Source of the DNA: Treponema sp.
Lineage (GTDB): Bacteria > Spirochaetota > Spirochaetia > Treponematales > Breznakiellaceae
NCBI GenBank assembly: GCA_031278025.1
Contig: JAITLF010000235.1
Location: 1 to 6,646, forward strand
Length of the DNA stretch: 6,646 nt
Direction: 5' to 3'
Part shown: piece by piece, positions 1-6,015 of the stretch
Layout: each line of letters opens with the position of its first letter
Numbering within the stretch: position 1 is the stretch's first letter
The notes under the pieces: generated by a model
Databases searched by the model: none
The model's input: the letters and a program-made list of their open reading frames with translations, nothing else
What the model was told of the DNA's origin: nothing
Made by a program: the position numbers and the translations under genes

Positions 1-449
1 TTGAGATTGATGGTTCCCCCTCCGGCAATGACCGCCGCGCCGTCCCCCACGCGGAGGCTCCCCTCAACCCAGCCCCTGCCGTGATCGCCGTGTCCTGATG
101 TCTTCACCGTGCCGTTCACAGTCAAGACCGCGCCGTCCTGTAATTCCAGCGCCGTGCCCTCGGCAGTCAAGTCAAGGGTAACCCCTTCGGGCACGGTGAG
201 GTCCGTTTTGAGCCCCGCCCAACCAGTGAGCGTTACCGTGCCGCCGTTCACCACCGCCCTCCCCGCTCTGAGGGCGTTGATGTCCTTCGCCAGTTTTGCC
301 GCCTGAGCCGTTAAGTTGGCAACACCATCGGGGCTCCCGGTACCGCTGCTGGCGCACCCCGCCAGAACCAATCCAAATGACAGCAGAAGCGCCGCCATTG
401 CCGTCAAAACGCGGGGCGTTTCAGCCCCAAAAAATCTGTTTTCCTTCAT
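1..449 (-). CDS. Putative surface lipoprotein, N-terminal part (C-terminus outside window)
   Basis: The frame is open from an ATG at 449 to the window edge, giving 149 complete codons. The start is set by AAAGGAG at 457-463, 7 nt upstream. The product begins MKENRFFGAE, followed by a hydrophobic stretch (about residues 14-30) and a lipobox L29-A30-G31-C32. This predicts cleavage by signal peptidase II and lipid attachment at Cys32. After a Ser/Gly linker and a short Ala/Lys-rich segment (about 47-65), the chain becomes a run of Gly/Thr/Val-rich strand-like pieces such as VVNGGTVTLTG, VPEGVTLDL and AVLTVNGTV. This spacing resembles right-handed beta-helix or autotransporter-like surface proteins, but the fold is an inference. 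No enzymatic motif is visible. The gene is separated from the sugar cluster by a terminator, so it is probably transcribed independently. The function is unknown. Confidence 0.75.
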   Translation of the reverse strand, partial: MKENRFFGAETPRVLTAMAALLLSFGLVLAGCASSGTGSPDGVANLTAQAAKLAKDINALRAGRAVVNGGTVTLTGWAGLKTDLTVPEGVTLDLTAEGTALELQDGAVLTVNGTVKTSGHGDHGRGWVEGSLRVGDGAAVIAGGGTINL

Positions 450-474
450 TTAAAAACTCCTTTGCGGGTCTGAT

Positions 475-497
475 ACCGCAGCGGCTCCGGCTACGGT
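475..497 (-). promoter_or_regulatory. Leader hairpin upstream of the lipoprotein gene
   Basis: Read on the minus strand, ACCGTAGC and GCTGCGGT pair over 8 bp (one G-U) around a 7-nt loop. The hairpin ends 11 nt before the AAAGGAG ribosome site of the lipoprotein gene. It has no T-run, so it is not a terminator. It may affect mRNA stability or translation, but that is inference. I could not find a convincing -35/-10 pair in 498-543; TATAAA at 521-526 is a possible -10 with no good -35. Confidence 0.3.
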
Positions 498-543
498 TTG
501 TCCACGAGCCTATGGGACTTTTTATAACCGGCAGTGTGGTCTA

Positions 544-574
544 AAAGAAAGGGTTCCAAAGCACTTTGGAACCC
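544..574 (-). terminator. Rho-independent terminator of the sugar cluster
   Basis: A perfect 10-bp stem (GGGTTCCAAA at 551-560 with TTTGGAACCC at 565-574) surrounds a 4-nt loop. On the minus strand it is followed directly by TTTCTTTT. It lies about 58 nt after the stop codon of the dehydrogenase gene and closes that transcription unit before the lipoprotein gene. Confidence 0.87.
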
Positions 575-632
575 CTTCGCATAATATTTAGTGCCGGTCC
601 GCAAAGCAACCGACTTTGTGGACAGCCAGTAT

Positions 633-1709
633 TTAGAGGGGTTCCGGGCGGGTGCAGTTGCTTTTTACGGCGTAATATGTCCCCGACGCGGAGGCATCAT
701 GGATGCCGTGCATCACGTCGAGTACATGGTAGGCCATTTCGCCATTTGCCCGGTGGGACCGTCCCTCGGCAATGGCTTCCGCCATATCGGTGATCCCCAG
801 GCCCCGGCTGTTTTCGGGATAGTCCTTGAGCAACGGTATGGCGGACCATTCCTCTTCCCGGTAACGCTTTACATAGACCGGTCCGCCAAAGGTATTCGGA
901 TCCGGGACCCGCAGGGTTCCCTCGCTGCCGTAAATTTCTATCCAGGGCAGGGTGTGGGAATACACATCAAAGCTGGTGATGATGGTCCCCACCGTGCCGC
1001 CTGCAAAATCCAGAACGCCGGCAATGTGGGTGGGAACGTCTACCGGGATAACCACGCCGTTTAGGGGTTCGCTGGTAATGGTCCGGGTATCAAAACTCTT
1101 CTTCGCCGATCCGGAAACCCGGACTATGGGCCCTAACAGGTTTACCAGGGCGGTCAGATAATAAGGCCCCATGTCGAACAGAGGGCCGCCGCCCTTTTTA
1201 TAGTAGAATTCCGGACCGGGATGCCAATGCTCATGGCCGTGGTTCACCATAAAGGCAACCGCCGCCACCGGACAGCCGATCCAGCCGTCGTCCAGGAGCT
1301 TGCGGCAGGTCTGTATCCCTGCCCCCAAAAAGGTGTCCGGGGAACCTCCAACCTTCACCTTGTTTGCCGACGCGATCTTCAGAACCTCCTGAGCCTCTTC
1401 CCGTTCCGCACACAGGGGCTTTTCGTTATAGACATGCTTCCCCGCCTTGACCGCCTCCAGGGCAGTCTTGTAGTGGTTATACGGCTCGGTGATATTCAGG
1501 ATGATGTCCACATCGGGACTGTTGATCAGGTCCGAAGTCTTCTTGATGTGGGGGATCCCGTAATCCGCGCCGGCCTTAGCCGCCCGTTCTTCAATCAAGT
1601 CCGTCACGGCGGTTACTTTTACCCGCTTGGCAAACATGCCGGTTAGGTTCTTGAGATAAATGCCGCTGATATTTCCGGTTCCAACAACGCCGATTCGTTG
1701 TACACTCAT
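633..1709 (-). CDS. Gfo/Idh/MocA family NAD(P)-dependent oxidoreductase
   Basis: The product has 358 residues, a normal family length. The N-terminal Rossmann fold shows the dinucleotide-binding motif GVVGTG (residues 7-12) and a strand ending in an acidic Asp (VTAVTD, about 32-37). The Gfo/Idh/MocA signature EKP follows at 96-98; Lys97 is the usual catalytic lysine. The C-terminal alpha/beta domain carries GGGPLFDMGPYYL (173-185), the family substrate-binding helix region, with tyrosines at 183-184 where many relatives have His. There is no signal peptide, so it is cytoplasmic. These enzymes oxidise or reduce hydroxyl groups of sugars and polyols. It begins 25 nt after the ThuA-type gene and is last in the cluster, the place of ThuB in rhizobial trehalose operons. 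The start at 1709 is chosen because AAGGAGGA lies 5 nt upstream; an ATG 24 nt further up (1733) lacks such a site. Substrate and reaction direction cannot be read from the sequence. Confidence 0.93.
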   Translation of the reverse strand: MSVQRIGVVGTGNISGIYLKNLTGMFAKRVKVTAVTDLIEERAAKAGADYGIPHIKKTSDLINSPDVDIILNITEPYNHYKTALEAVKAGKHVYNEKPLCAEREEAQEVLKIASANKVKVGGSPDTFLGAGIQTCRKLLDDGWIGCPVAAVAFMVNHGHEHWHPGPEFYYKKGGGPLFDMGPYYLTALVNLLGPIVRVSGSAKKSFDTRTITSEPLNGVVIPVDVPTHIAGVLDFAGGTVGTIITSFDVYSHTLPWIEIYGSEGTLRVPDPNTFGGPVYVKRYREEEWSAIPLLKDYPENSRGLGITDMAEAIAEGRSHRANGEMAYHVLDVMHGIHDASASGTYYAVKSNCTRPEPL

Positions 1710-1714
1710 GTGTA

Positions 1715-1722
1715 TCCTCCTT
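1715..1722 (-). promoter_or_regulatory. Ribosome binding site deciding the dehydrogenase start
   Basis: AAGGAGGA on the minus strand lies 5 nt before the ATG at 1709. It falls inside the longer open frame that starts at 1733. The shorter start also places the Rossmann motif at the usual distance from the N-terminus (GxGxxG from residue 7). Confidence 0.85.
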
Positions 1723-1734
1723 ATGCTCATCAAA

Positions 1735-2463
1735 TTAATACATTGTTACCGGGCTCTTCCAGTCTTCCGCCTTGAGCCCCTTTTCCACGGCGATACGCTT
1801 TCCATCCGCTGCCCAAAGAAGCCCCCGCTTCATCAGTTCCCAAGCTGCGGGGATGTCGAACACATCGTTATGATGACCCAGGGCATTGTAGAAAACCCTG
1901 CCGTAGCCCCATTTCCGGGTCCATACCTGGGGCATGTCCACCTCGCCGTTGGCGGAATGATACCACCGGACCGTGGGGAACCGGGTCGTAGCCAAAACCT
2001 CGTTAGAGGGGTCCACATGAAGGTAGTACTGCTCGGAGCTGACGTCGAAATCTTCTATTCCATCGGTGATAGGATTGGACCTGCCCCGGATGTTCACCCG
2101 GTACTTTACGCCGTCCCCGCCGGGATGGGACACCCAGTTGGCGCCGGTCATGAACTGATACTCAACGCTGTTCCGGAAAGCGTCGCACATGCCGCCGTGG
2201 TTTCCCGCAAGGCCCACGCCGCCTCCTACCGCTTCCAGGAGGGGTTCAAAGAAACCATACCCCAGGGGCTCCCGGCACATGGTCCACAGGGGGACAAAAA
2301 GGTCCAGGGACACGAGCCGCTCCTTGTCTTTTAATACGTCCAGGTTTTCCTCGACCGTAACTTCAAAATCTTCGTCTTCAAGGAACTTCTTGAACCGCGC
2401 TCCTATCAATGCGGGTTCATGCCCGTCCCAGCCTCCACAGAGAATCACCGCTTTTCGTTTCAT
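1735..2463 (-). CDS. ThuA-domain protein (trehalose-utilisation ThuA-like, glutamine-amidotransferase-like fold)
   Basis: The product has 242 residues and spans a whole ThuA domain. Visible family features are an N-terminal strand and turn VILCGGWDGHEP (6-17), a Gly-rich segment GGVGLAGNHGGMCDAF (81-96), FMTGANWVSHPGG (104-116), and the C-terminal block PQVWTRKWGYGRVFYNALGH (178-197). That block is the hallmark WTR.yG.GRVFY..LGH region of ThuA proteins. There is no signal peptide, so it is probably cytoplasmic. ThuA proteins accompany sugar dehydrogenases and are linked in rhizobia to trehalose breakdown through 3-keto sugars; the chemistry here is inferred. It lies between the MalG-type permease (about 100 nt upstream, across a terminator-like hairpin) and the dehydrogenase. 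I start it at the second of two adjacent ATGs (2463), 7 nt from GGAGG; the ATG at 2466 is also possible. A TTG at 2481 lies upstream of the ribosome site and is rejected. Confidence 0.9.
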   Translation of the reverse strand: MKRKAVILCGGWDGHEPALIGARFKKFLEDEDFEVTVEENLDVLKDKERLVSLDLFVPLWTMCREPLGYGFFEPLLEAVGGGVGLAGNHGGMCDAFRNSVEYQFMTGANWVSHPGGDGVKYRVNIRGRSNPITDGIEDFDVSSEQYYLHVDPSNEVLATTRFPTVRWYHSANGEVDMPQVWTRKWGYGRVFYNALGHHNDVFDIPAAWELMKRGLLWAADGKRIAVEKGLKAEDWKSPVTMY

Positions 2464-2470
2464 CATCAAA

Positions 2471-2475
2471 CCTCC
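2471..2475 (-). promoter_or_regulatory. Ribosome binding site of the ThuA-type gene
   Basis: GGAGG on the minus strand lies 7 nt before the ATG at 2463 and 4 nt before the ATG at 2466. It rules out the upstream TTG at 2481 as start. The GG at its 5' side is shared with the end of a 14-bp tandem duplication. Confidence 0.75.
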
Positions 2476-2501
2476 ATTCAAGTTATTCCACTCAAGTTAT
2501 T
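2474..2501. repeat. Tandem 14-bp duplication before the ThuA-type gene
   Basis: CCATTCAAGTTATT (2474-2487) is followed directly by CCACTCAAGTTATT (2488-2501), with one mismatch. It lies between the terminator-like hairpin and the ribosome site of the ThuA-type gene. TAAAAT on the minus strand at 2499-2504 resembles a -10 box and overlaps the distal copy, but no matching -35 is visible. The duplication could be a doubled protein-binding site or a replication slip. Confidence 0.6.
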
Positions 2502-2512
2502 TTAGTTCGCGG

Positions 2513-2554
2513 AAAAAATACAGGAGGCGGACGCGGGAATATTCCGCGTCCGCC
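2513..2554 (-). terminator. Intercistronic terminator-like hairpin between transporter and catabolic genes
   Basis: A perfect 11-bp GC-rich stem (GGCGGACGCGG at 2526-2536 with CCGCGTCCGCC at 2544-2554) encloses a 7-nt loop. On the minus strand the stem is followed by TCCTGTA and then six T residues. The 7-nt offset before the T-run makes it weaker than a classical terminator, so partial read-through into the ThuA-type gene is likely. It starts 11 nt after the stop codon of the MalG-type permease. Confidence 0.6.
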
Positions 2555-2565
2555 CCGACCGGGGA

Positions 2566-3405
2566 CTATCCTTTAACCGCCCCGGCCATCATCCCTTTGA
2601 TCAACTTATCCTGACCAAAGATATAGAGAAGAATGATGGGCAAGGATGCCAGCACCAATAGGGACATGATAAGGGGGACATCCATCGTGTACTGCCCCTG
2701 ATACGTCCAAACCGAAAGGGGAAGCGTAAAATTTGAAGGCGACTGGGTAAGCACCATGGCAAAGCTAAATTCGTTCCAAATAACCACGCCATTGTAAATT
2801 CCAAGAGTGGCCAGTCCCGAACGGGAAAGGGGGAAAACAATCTTGAAGAACGTGCGAAATTTCCCGCAGCCGTCAATTTCGGCGGCTTCTTCCAGTTCAC
2901 GGCTGATCCCCTTCATAAACCCGGTGAGGATAAAAGTCGACATGGGCAGATTAAAAGCCACATTGGGGCCGATAAGGGCATACAGACTGTCATATAAATT
3001 AGTCCGCACGGACAAACTGAATACCGGGATCAGCGTTATATGAATGGGAATGGACATAGCCGCCACAATAAGGGAAAAAATAGGCTTGTTCAGCTTAAAT
3101 TCCATCCGCGAAAGCGGATACGCCGCAAAGGAGCTTATGATCAACAGCAAAAAGAGCGAAACCACCAGAACAAAGACGCTGTTGAAGAAGTAGCCAAAAA
3201 ACGCCCCCCGCATGATCGTAACATAATTCTGAAAGCTGAACCGCTCAGGCAGCTTAAAAAGGCTTCCGGTTAAAAATTCTCCTTGAGACTTCATGGAGAT
3301 GGTTATAAGGTAGAAAAACGGCGCCCCGGCAATGACCAGCCATACAAGAGCGAACAAAACGGCAAGTATCCAAAAAACAAAACTCTTTTTATGCGACATC
3401 ATCAT
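2566..3405 (-). CDS. Carbohydrate ABC transporter permease, MalG/UgpE type
   Basis: The 279-residue product is an inner-membrane permease of the CUT1 sugar importer family. A first hydrophobic helix (about 10-36) is followed by a periplasmic segment with the typical F-x-N-Y motif (about 58-61, QNYVTIM). Helices follow near 74-96, 107-130, 145-165, 198-217 and 244-264. The cytoplasmic EAA loop, which docks on the ATPase, is clear: ELEEAAEIDGCGKF...FPL (170-193), with the conserved A175, D178 and G179. The C-terminus has FGQDKLIKGMMAGAVKG, standard for MalG-type subunits. The ATG at 3405 overlaps the TGA of the preceding permease (ATGA). Its ribosome site is poor (AAAGGCGG), so translational coupling to the upstream gene is likely. 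Two further ATGs follow in frame. Length and motifs are complete. Confidence 0.95.
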   Translation of the reverse strand: MMMSHKKSFVFWILAVLFALVWLVIAGAPFFYLITISMKSQGEFLTGSLFKLPERFSFQNYVTIMRGAFFGYFFNSVFVLVVSLFLLLIISSFAAYPLSRMEFKLNKPIFSLIVAAMSIPIHITLIPVFSLSVRTNLYDSLYALIGPNVAFNLPMSTFILTGFMKGISRELEEAAEIDGCGKFRTFFKIVFPLSRSGLATLGIYNGVVIWNEFSFAMVLTQSPSNFTLPLSVWTYQGQYTMDVPLIMSLLVLASLPIILLYIFGQDKLIKGMMAGAVKG

Positions 3406-4316
3406 GCTTCAACCGCCTTTTTGTTAAGAATCACCACCGTGAACAAAGCCATAAACGTGATAAGGATAAACATGCCGCAGGCAACGGTCGAACCGTAGCC
3501 CATATTGAATTTAACAAAGGATGTTTTATACATCATCGTCGCCATCAAGTCGGTAGCAACCCCCGGACCCCCGCCGGTCATAACAAATATCAGATCAAAG
3601 TATTTGAGAGAACCGATGATCGAAATAGTAATCCCGCTTATTATGGTCGGCTTAAGAAGCGGCAGGGATATAAGCCAGAAAAATTGATTTCTGGTAGCGC
3701 CGTCTATACTCGCGGCCTCGTATAATTCCACCGGAATATTCCCGTAGGCGGCCAAATAAAGAATCATATAAAAGGGGATATACTGCCAGCAAATAACACC
3801 GATTACGGTATACAGGGCGGCGCTGGGGTTCCCCAGCAGATCGACCGCGCCTCCGCCAAAGAATTTAGAAACCGAGGCAAAGATACCGTAGTTCGCGTCC
3901 AGGGCATATTTGAATAACAGCCCTATGGCCACCGAAGAAATAAGATAGGGCAGAAACCAAATTACCTTAAAAACAACTCCTTTTCTGTCAGCAATATCCA
4001 GAAAAGTCGCCAGGGCCATGGCAAACGGCACCTGAAAAAAGAGGGAGAGGAACATTATCCGTACATTATTTCCAAAGGCTTTCCAGAAATTGATGTCATT
4101 AACAAGCACGATCCAATTTTCAAGGCCGATAAAAGTTCTGTTCCTGCTCATCCCGTTCCATTTGACCGTACTGATTATGAAGGACTCAACGATAGGATAT
4201 ACGATAAAAACCGCCAGAAAAAACAACGCGGGAAACAAAAAAACCGCCGCACTTATCCGTACTGACTGCTGCCGCGCTTTACGAAGGGAAATATTTTTAC
4301 CTGCCGTCCCGGTCAT
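3402..4316 (-). CDS. Carbohydrate ABC transporter permease, MalF/UgpA type
   Basis: The 304-residue product is the partner membrane subunit of the CUT1 importer. Hydrophobic helices lie near residues 22-46, 84-107, 116-139, 168-190, 222-245 and 278-299. The EAA loop ELYEAASIDGATRNQFFWLI.LP (198-219) is intact, with E200, A201, D205 and G206. It is followed by the family-typical FDLIFVMTGGGPGVATDL stretch (about 240-257). The N-terminal tail is basic and cytoplasmic. AAAGGGGG at 4323-4330 is 6 nt from the ATG at 4316 and 3 nt from an adjacent ATG at 4319; I prefer 4316. The gene follows the binding-protein gene across a 180-nt structured spacer and overlaps the next permease by 4 bp. No ATP-binding subunit gene is present nearby. 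Confidence 0.95.
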   Translation of the reverse strand: MTGTAGKNISLRKARQQSVRISAAVFLFPALFFLAVFIVYPIVESFIISTVKWNGMSRNRTFIGLENWIVLVNDINFWKAFGNNVRIMFLSLFFQVPFAMALATFLDIADRKGVVFKVIWFLPYLISSVAIGLLFKYALDANYGIFASVSKFFGGGAVDLLGNPSAALYTVIGVICWQYIPFYMILYLAAYGNIPVELYEAASIDGATRNQFFWLISLPLLKPTIISGITISIIGSLKYFDLIFVMTGGGPGVATDLMATMMYKTSFVKFNMGYGSTVACGMFILITFMALFTVVILNKKAVEA

Positions 4317-4338
4317 CATTAACCCCCTTTAATTGAGA

Positions 4339-4369
4339 AGACGCCGCAATCCACGGCGTCTCCTTTTTT
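4339..4369 (+). terminator. Hairpin with T-run facing the plus strand
   Basis: AGACGCCG (4339-4346) and CGGCGTCT (4354-4361) form a perfect 8-bp stem with a 7-nt loop, followed on the plus strand by CC and six T residues. It has terminator form only on the plus strand, yet no plus-strand gene is visible. On the minus strand the same stem lies 8 nt before the AAAGGGGG site of the MalF-type gene. It could block antisense transcription or act as an mRNA element; both are inferences. Confidence 0.4.
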
Positions 4370-4382
4370 GATACGCTGTAAC

Positions 4383-4492
4383 CAGCCGCGTTACGGCTGT
4401 CCAACCCGCCGGCTGTTTGAGGCCGTTCCAAAACTATTCGCCGGTGCGCCAGACGCGCACGGCGCGAACCTCCGGTTCGATGGAACAGCCTC
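4383..4492 (-). promoter_or_regulatory. Structured intercistronic RNA with a possible three-way junction
   Basis: In the minus-strand transcript, between the binding-protein stop and the MalF-type start, nested stems can form. P1 pairs 4482-4492 with 4419-4429 (11 bp, one G-U). Inside it lie P2 (4465-4479, 6 bp, 3-nt loop) and P3 (4439-4464, 10 bp with one bulge at 4443, 5-nt loop), which abut with no linker. P4 (4383-4399, 6 bp, 5-nt loop) follows downstream. A second CAGCCG at 4410-4415 could compete for the 3' arm of P4. Such spacers after binding-protein genes (for example malE-malF) are known to stabilise upstream mRNA and lower downstream expression. That role here is inferred from position and pairing only. 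Confidence 0.5.
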
Positions 4493-4500
4493 CGGGAAAA

Positions 4501-5802
4501 CTAGTTGCTGTTTTTTAAATAATCCGCCTGGGCCGCCTGGAGCCGTTTAGCCGCTTCTTCGGGGCTTAAGGTTAGGCCAAAAATCTCCTGGCTGGTAATC
4601 TTGTGGACTTCCGCCACTTCAGGGGCAAGGGACTGATCGTACCAAAGCTGCATGTCGGGGGCGGCCTGAACCTGCGCAAACAATTCCGCCAAAATGGGAT
4701 CATCCAGCTTGACGCCTTTAAGCGGCGGAATATTGCCCTCAGCCAGCCGCTTGGCTGCCGCAATATCATCGGTCAGGTACGTAATCATCTTAAAAGCCCA
4801 TTCGGGATTCTTACTGGTTGAGGAAACATGGTAGAAGTTATCCCCCACCGTCCCGATAACCGTGTTGGGATTCCCCTTGCCGCCTTCAATGGCGGGGAAG
4901 CTGAATATCCCCATCTTCTTGACAAATTCAGGGCTTTCAGAGACAGCCGAAGCGTTGAACCAGCTTCCCATGATGTGCATGGCGCATTCTTCGTTGTATA
5001 GCAGCATACGGGCCTGGCCGGAATCCTCATCCAGGCCGTTAAAGCCTTCGTTAAAATAGCCTTTTTTAACCCATTCCTGGATCTTTTGCCCCGCGTAAAT
5101 AAAGTTATCCGCTTCAAACGTGCCGGAACCATCCACCGCTTTGATGAACGGCTCGGTCCCGCCCATACGGGTAGCGAGGAACATAAAGAACATCGACCCG
5201 GTCCACTGGGTCTTATTGGCCAGCGAGAAAGGCTTAATACCGTTTTGAAGAAGGGTATCGCAGACAGCCTCAAGCTCAGACAGGGTAGCGGGGACCGCAA
5301 GATTATACCGGGCAAAAATATCCTTGTTGTAAAAAACGGTACACACCGAAACATTCTGAACAGGAACGCCCCAAATCTTCCCCTGCCAGGAAGCCTGGGC
5401 AAGGGCGGCGTCCAGGAATTTGTCTTTGTAGTTATCGGCATTCATATACGGAGTAATGTCGATAATATTTCCCGATTTGGCGTATTCGTACATAGGCCCG
5501 CCGGACCACGAAAAATAAATATCCGGCAGCTTGCCCGAAGCCATCGCCACCGCTAACTTTTGCTTATAGGAATCGTTAGCAAGAACATCAATATTGACCT
5601 TTACCTGAGGATTATCGGCCATAAAACGCTCCGCCGCATCCTGGAAAATAGACCGCCCCGGCTCGGTACTCTGGGCATGCATGAACTCCAGGGTTACAGC
5701 CCCTGAACCGCCGCCGCCGCTATCCCGCTTCTTTTCACAGCCGGTGAAAACCAGCGCTCCCACCGCAAGAAGCACCAAAAACAGTACCATCCACTTTTTC
5801 AT
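4501..5802 (-). CDS. Sugar ABC transporter substrate-binding lipoprotein, family 1
   Basis: The 433-residue product is of normal length for CUT1 binding proteins. It starts with MKKWMVLFLVLLAVGALVFTGC, a lipoprotein signal peptide with Cys22 as the predicted lipidated residue. Phe at -3 is unusual for enterobacteria but tolerated in spirochaete lipoboxes. A Gly/Ser linker (about 28-35) tethers the binding domain. Family features are VTLEFMHAQSTEPG (36-49), a helix then NPQVKVNID (64-72), LPDIYFSWSGG (92-102), WGVPVQNVSVCTVFYNKDIF (144-163), and the C-terminal GTVGDNFYHVSSTSKNPEWAFKMI region (317-340). It captures a sugar outside the membrane and delivers it to the two permeases encoded downstream. 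The start at 5802 is set by AGGAGGTG. A promoter at 5902-5930 drives it and probably the cluster. The ligand is not predictable; a thuE-like disaccharide role is suggested only by synteny. Confidence 0.95.
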   Translation of the reverse strand: MKKWMVLFLVLLAVGALVFTGCEKKRDSGGGGSGAVTLEFMHAQSTEPGRSIFQDAAERFMADNPQVKVNIDVLANDSYKQKLAVAMASGKLPDIYFSWSGGPMYEYAKSGNIIDITPYMNADNYKDKFLDAALAQASWQGKIWGVPVQNVSVCTVFYNKDIFARYNLAVPATLSELEAVCDTLLQNGIKPFSLANKTQWTGSMFFMFLATRMGGTEPFIKAVDGSGTFEADNFIYAGQKIQEWVKKGYFNEGFNGLDEDSGQARMLLYNEECAMHIMGSWFNASAVSESPEFVKKMGIFSFPAIEGGKGNPNTVIGTVGDNFYHVSSTSKNPEWAFKMITYLTDDIAAAKRLAEGNIPPLKGVKLDDPILAELFAQVQAAPDMQLWYDQSLAPEVAEVHKITSQEIFGLTLSPEEAAKRLQAAQADYLKNSN

Positions 5803-5808
5803 AAAACA

Positions 5809-5814
5809 CCTCCT
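5809..5814 (-). promoter_or_regulatory. Ribosome binding site of the binding-protein gene
   Basis: AGGAGG (continuing to AGGAGGTG) on the minus strand lies 6 nt before the ATG at 5802. It excludes a longer in-frame start at 5823. A small 5-bp hairpin (TAAGC/GCTTA) ends at the first base of this site. Confidence 0.85.
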
Positions 5815-5842
5815 AAGCGCCACTGCTTAATCGTTGTAGTCT

Positions 5843-5860
5843 GCGGAAGTTCTATTCCGC
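5843..5860 (-). promoter_or_regulatory. Small hairpin in the binding-protein leader
   Basis: GCGGAA and TTCCGC form a 6-bp stem around TAGAAC, within the roughly 95-nt untranslated leader and 29 nt before the ribosome site. A second perfect TTGACA at 5874-5879 lies upstream, with TAGAAC as a weak -10 at a long 19-bp spacing. The element could therefore be a leader structure or part of a secondary promoter. Confidence 0.3.
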
Positions 5861-5901
5861 GCCAAACTGAATCTGTCAAAAACACCAATCAGCTTACCAC
5901 G

Positions 5902-5930
5902 AGGGTACCACCGGTCCCAGGGCATGTCAA
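5902..5930 (-). promoter_or_regulatory. Sigma70-type promoter of the sugar cluster
   Basis: A perfect -35 box TTGACA (5925-5930) is spaced 17 bp from TACCCT (5902-5907). A TG one base upstream of the -10 makes it an extended -10 (TGG-TACCCT). The -10 itself is poor, so activation or strong control is plausible. An imperfect inverted repeat, GGG(T)ACC/GGTCCC at 5903-5918, covers the -10 and spacer. TACCAC occurs at 5895-5900 and 5906-5911, exactly 11 bp apart. These are possible operator half-sites. Confidence 0.65.
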
Positions 5931-5931
5931 G

Positions 5932-5963
5932 AAAAATAGCGTTTACGGCCGATTTTGGGCCGT
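5932..5963 (-). terminator. Weak terminator-like hairpin after the repeat-protein frame
   Basis: ACGGCC (5945-5950) and GGCCGT (5958-5963) form a 6-bp stem with a 7-nt loop. On the minus strand the T5 run comes only 8 nt after the stem. It sits between the stop of the repeat frame at 6016 and the sugar-cluster promoter, the expected place for a terminator, but the stem is short and the T-run is displaced. Confidence 0.28.
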
Positions 5964-6015
5964 TTGCGGGGGGAAATTGGCCCTTTAATGCCCGGATATC
6001 CCGTTCCGGACCGCA

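Noticed and set aside
499..543. Promoter for the lipoprotein gene around TATAAA at 521-526
   Set aside because: The -10-like box has no acceptable -35 at 16-18 bp, so I do not list it as a feature.
591..1064. Plus-strand open frames opposite the dehydrogenase and ThuA-type genes (also 1660-2334 and 1221-1646)
   Set aside because: They are antisense shadows of well-supported genes with family motifs. None has a convincing ribosome site or family motif.
4438..4492. tRNA-like T-arm (GGTTCGA) in the intercistronic spacer
   Set aside because: The GGTTCGA is part of a 6-bp hairpin with a triloop. No acceptor, anticodon or D-arm can be placed around it.
4785..5441. 218-residue minus-strand open frame inside the binding-protein gene
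   Set aside because: It is an out-of-frame shadow of the binding-protein gene, Arg/Pro-rich, without a ribosome site or recognisable motif.
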